Assembly: GCA_036000965.1 (NCBI GenBank)
Contig: DASYUT010000175.1
Span: 1-61,491, forward strand
Direction: 5' to 3'
From: Actinomycetes bacterium
GTDB taxonomy: Bacteria > Actinomycetota > CALGFH01
DNA length: 61,491 bases
Position numbers and translations under genes: made by a program. This document shows, piece after piece, positions 59,918 to 61,491 of the stretch (position 1 is the first letter of the stretch; each line of letters opens with the position of its first letter). The notes under the pieces were generated by a model. The model ran no database searches. It worked only from the letters and a program-made list of their open reading frames with translations, and was not told the origin of the DNA.

Positions 59918-60937
59918 TCACAGGGTGGCCCGCACCGCCTCGGCGACCCGTTGCGGCGTGGGGATGTAGAAGTCCTCGAGCACCGGCGAGAACGGCACCG
60001 GGGTGTGCGGGGCGGTCACGAGCTGGGGCGGGGCGTCCAGGTGGTCGAAGGCGCGGGAGGCCGCCAGCGCCGCGATGTCGGTTGCCATCGAGCAGCGCGG
60101 GTTGTCCTCGTCGACCACGACCAGGCGGCCGGTCTTGGCCACCGAGGCCAGGATCGCCTCGTCGTCCATGGGTGACAGCGTGCGCGGGTCCACGACCTCG
60201 ACCTCGATCCCGTCGCCGGCCAGCGTGTCGGCCGCCTCGAGCGCGAGCTGGACCATGCGGCCGATGGCGACCACGGTGGCGCCGTCGCCGGCGCGCTTCA
60301 CGTCGGCCCGGCCCAGCTCCACCACGTACTCGCCCTCGGGCACCTCGCCGGTGACGTCGTAGAGGAGCTTGTGCTCGAAGAACACGACCGGGTCGTCGTC
60401 GCGGATGGAGGCGGCGAGCAGCCCCTTGGCGTCGGCCGGGGTGGAGGGGACGACCGTCTTCAGCCCCGGCATGTGGGTGAACACCGAGTAGTGGCAGCCC
60501 GAGTGCTGCCCAGCGGCCCGGAAGCCGGCGCCGATCATCGTGCGGATGACCATGGGCACCCGCGCCCGGCCGCCGAACATGTACCGGAGCTTGGCGCCCT
60601 GGTTGAAGATCTGGTCCATGCAGACGCCGAAGAAGTCCACGAACATCAGCTCGGCGACCGGGCGCAGCCCGGTCGCGGCCGCGCCCACGGCGGCGCCGAT
60701 GAACCCGGACTCCGAGATCGGCGTGTCGAGCACGCGGTCGCGGCCGAACCGCTGCACGAGGCCCTTGGTGACCCCGAGGACCCCGCCCCAGGCGTCCTCC
60801 TGCTCGAACCCGGGGACGGTCGCGCCCCCGGCCACGTCCTCGCCCATGAGCAGCACGTCGGGGTCACGCTCCATCTCGAGGGCCAGGGCCTCGTTGATCG
60901 CCTCCCGGAAGGTGATGGTGCGGGTGGTGACGGCCAT
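59918..60937 (-). CDS. acoB: Acetoin dehydrogenase E1 component, beta subunit
   Basis: 339 aa. It has the transketolase-like pyrimidine domain (FREAINEALALEMERDPDVL, GEDVAGG, GGVLGVTKGLVQRFG, DTPISESGFIGAAVGAAATG) and the C-terminal transketolase domain (EVVDPRTLSPMDDEAI). The segment FVDFFGVCMDQIFNQGAKLR, then YMFGG, GAGFRAAGQHSG and VFFEHKLLYD, is closer to AcoB than to pyruvate dehydrogenase beta subunits. It lies 11 bp after the alpha gene. With the alpha subunit and TPP it cleaves acetoin to acetaldehyde and an activated acetyl unit. Confidence 0.9.
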   Translation of the reverse strand: MAVTTRTITFREAINEALALEMERDPDVLLMGEDVAGGATVPGFEQEDAWGGVLGVTKGLVQRFGRDRVLDTPISESGFIGAAVGAAATGLRPVAELMFVDFFGVCMDQIFNQGAKLRYMFGGRARVPMVIRTMIGAGFRAAGQHSGCHYSVFTHMPGLKTVVPSTPADAKGLLAASIRDDDPVVFFEHKLLYDVTGEVPEGEYVVELGRADVKRAGDGATVVAIGRMVQLALEAADTLAGDGIEVEVVDPRTLSPMDDEAILASVAKTGRLVVVDEDNPRCSMATDIAALAASRAFDHLDAPPQLVTAPHTPVPFSPVLEDFYIPTPQRVAEAVRATL

Positions 60938-60948
60938 GGCGGACCCCC

Positions 60949-61491
60949 TTACCGGTAGGAGACGTACACGTCGGTGAGCGTGTCCTCGGGGGGTGGCTGC
61001 GGGCTCTGCTCGGCGAAGGCGATCGCCTCGTCGACCGCGGCCTCGGCGGCCCGGTCGCGCTCCTCGACCTGCTCGGCGGTGAGCAGCCCGCGCTCCACCG
61101 CCTGCTTGGCGAAGAAGGTCAGCGGGTCGTGCTCGCGGTAGGCGGCCGACTGCTCGGCGGTCCGGTAGGTGATCTGGTCGCCCTCGAAATGGCCGAAGTA
61201 GCGCCAGGTCTTCGCCTCGATCAGGCTCGGGCCTTCGCCCCGGCGGGCCCTGGCCACCGCCTCCCCCGCCGCTTCGTACATGGCGATCACGTCGTAGCCG
61301 TCGACCGAGACGCCGGGGATGTTGTAGGAGCCGGCGCGGTCGGCGATGTTGCTCGCCGCGCAGTGGTAGCCGACCGGGGTGGACTCGGCGAAGCCGTTGT
61401 TCTCGGCGACGAAGATCACCGGCAGCTTCCAGATCGCGGCCAGGTTCATGCCCTCGTGGGTCGTGCCCTGCTCGGCCGCGCCGTCGCCGAA
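60949..61491 (-). CDS. acoA: Acetoin dehydrogenase E1 component, alpha subunit (partial)
   Basis: The frame runs off the right edge, so only about the last 180 residues are seen. They begin with the TPP/Mg motif FGDGAAEQG, then FVAENNGFAESTPVGYHCAA, the phosphorylation-loop-like region NIADRAGSYNIPGVSVDGYD and EAKTWRYFGHFEGDQITYR. These fit AcoA-type alpha subunits. The gene is followed by acoB, acoC, acoX and acoL on the same strand. The promoter and any AcoR-type regulator lie outside the window. Confidence 0.88.
   Translation of the reverse strand, partial: FGDGAAEQGTTHEGMNLAAIWKLPVIFVAENNGFAESTPVGYHCAASNIADRAGSYNIPGVSVDGYDVIAMYEAAGEAVARARRGEGPSLIEAKTWRYFGHFEGDQITYRTAEQSAAYREHDPLTFFAKQAVERGLLTAEQVEERDRAAEAAVDEAIAFAEQSPQPPPEDTLTDVYVSYR

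Overview
The window is about 61.5 kb of very GC-rich DNA with frequent GTG starts, many ATGA/GTGA stop-start overlaps, several ECF sigma factors and a DUF574-type SAM methyltransferase of the kind found in actinomycetes. I infer an actinobacterium (Actinomycetota) and cannot place it further: there is no rRNA or tRNA gene and no ribosomal protein. I see no CRISPR array and no intact insertion sequence.

Layout. (1) 0.1-3.4 kb: polyhydroxyalkanoate genes (synthase, intracellular depolymerase) and an acyl-CoA dehydrogenase. (2) 3.5-6.3 kb: a DrrAB-like drug exporter with a divergent TetR regulator and a readable operator/promoter region. (3) 6.5-16.7 kb: a patchy accessory zone. It holds a serine hydrolase, an alkylation-repair cassette (MGMT, ECF sigma, second MGMT, truncated 2OG-Fe(II) oxygenase), a quinone oxidoreductase lying between two broken genes, a methyltransferase interrupted by one TAG codon, a transposase scrap, a thioredoxin-reductase-like flavoprotein with a divergent XRE-cupin regulator, and an ECF sigma remnant. 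(4) 16.7-20.4 kb: a secreted CHRD protein and a PQQ-type sugar dehydrogenase, divergent from an ECF sigma/anti-sigma pair. (5) 20.5-32.1 kb: an eight-gene minus-strand operon that joins a peptide-type ABC importer to an NDP-forming acyl-CoA ligase, an acyl-CoA dehydrogenase, an enoyl-CoA hydratase and a reductase, with a divergent TetR regulator. (6) 32.3-48.1 kb: a Wzx/Wzy-type exopolysaccharide locus with a priming transferase, four glycosyltransferases, a deacetylase, a polymerase/ligase, a Wzz-tyrosine kinase, a lipoprotein glycosidase, a flippase and accessory genes. (7) 48.3-49.1 kb: a TenA-family gene behind what looks like a TPP riboswitch with part of its aptamer duplicated. (8) 49.4-56.1 kb: a complete fructose PTS operon (fruR, fruK, EIIA, EIIBC, HPr, EI) followed by adenylate kinase. 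(9) 56.3-61.5 kb: an acetoin dehydrogenase operon (E1alpha, E1beta, E2, AcoX, E3) running off the right edge.

How the parts fit: the genes describe a flexible heterotroph. It stores carbon as PHA, imports fructose by PTS, uses acetoin and an unidentified imported acid through CoA chemistry, builds a surface polysaccharide and salvages thiamin precursors. TPP is the cofactor of the acetoin dehydrogenase E1.

A pattern that cuts across the window is a large number of short (16-55 bp) direct duplications, most of them between genes or at ribosome-binding and start sites. They occur at a dozen or more unrelated loci and have altered leaders, a riboswitch, gene ends and one protein linker.
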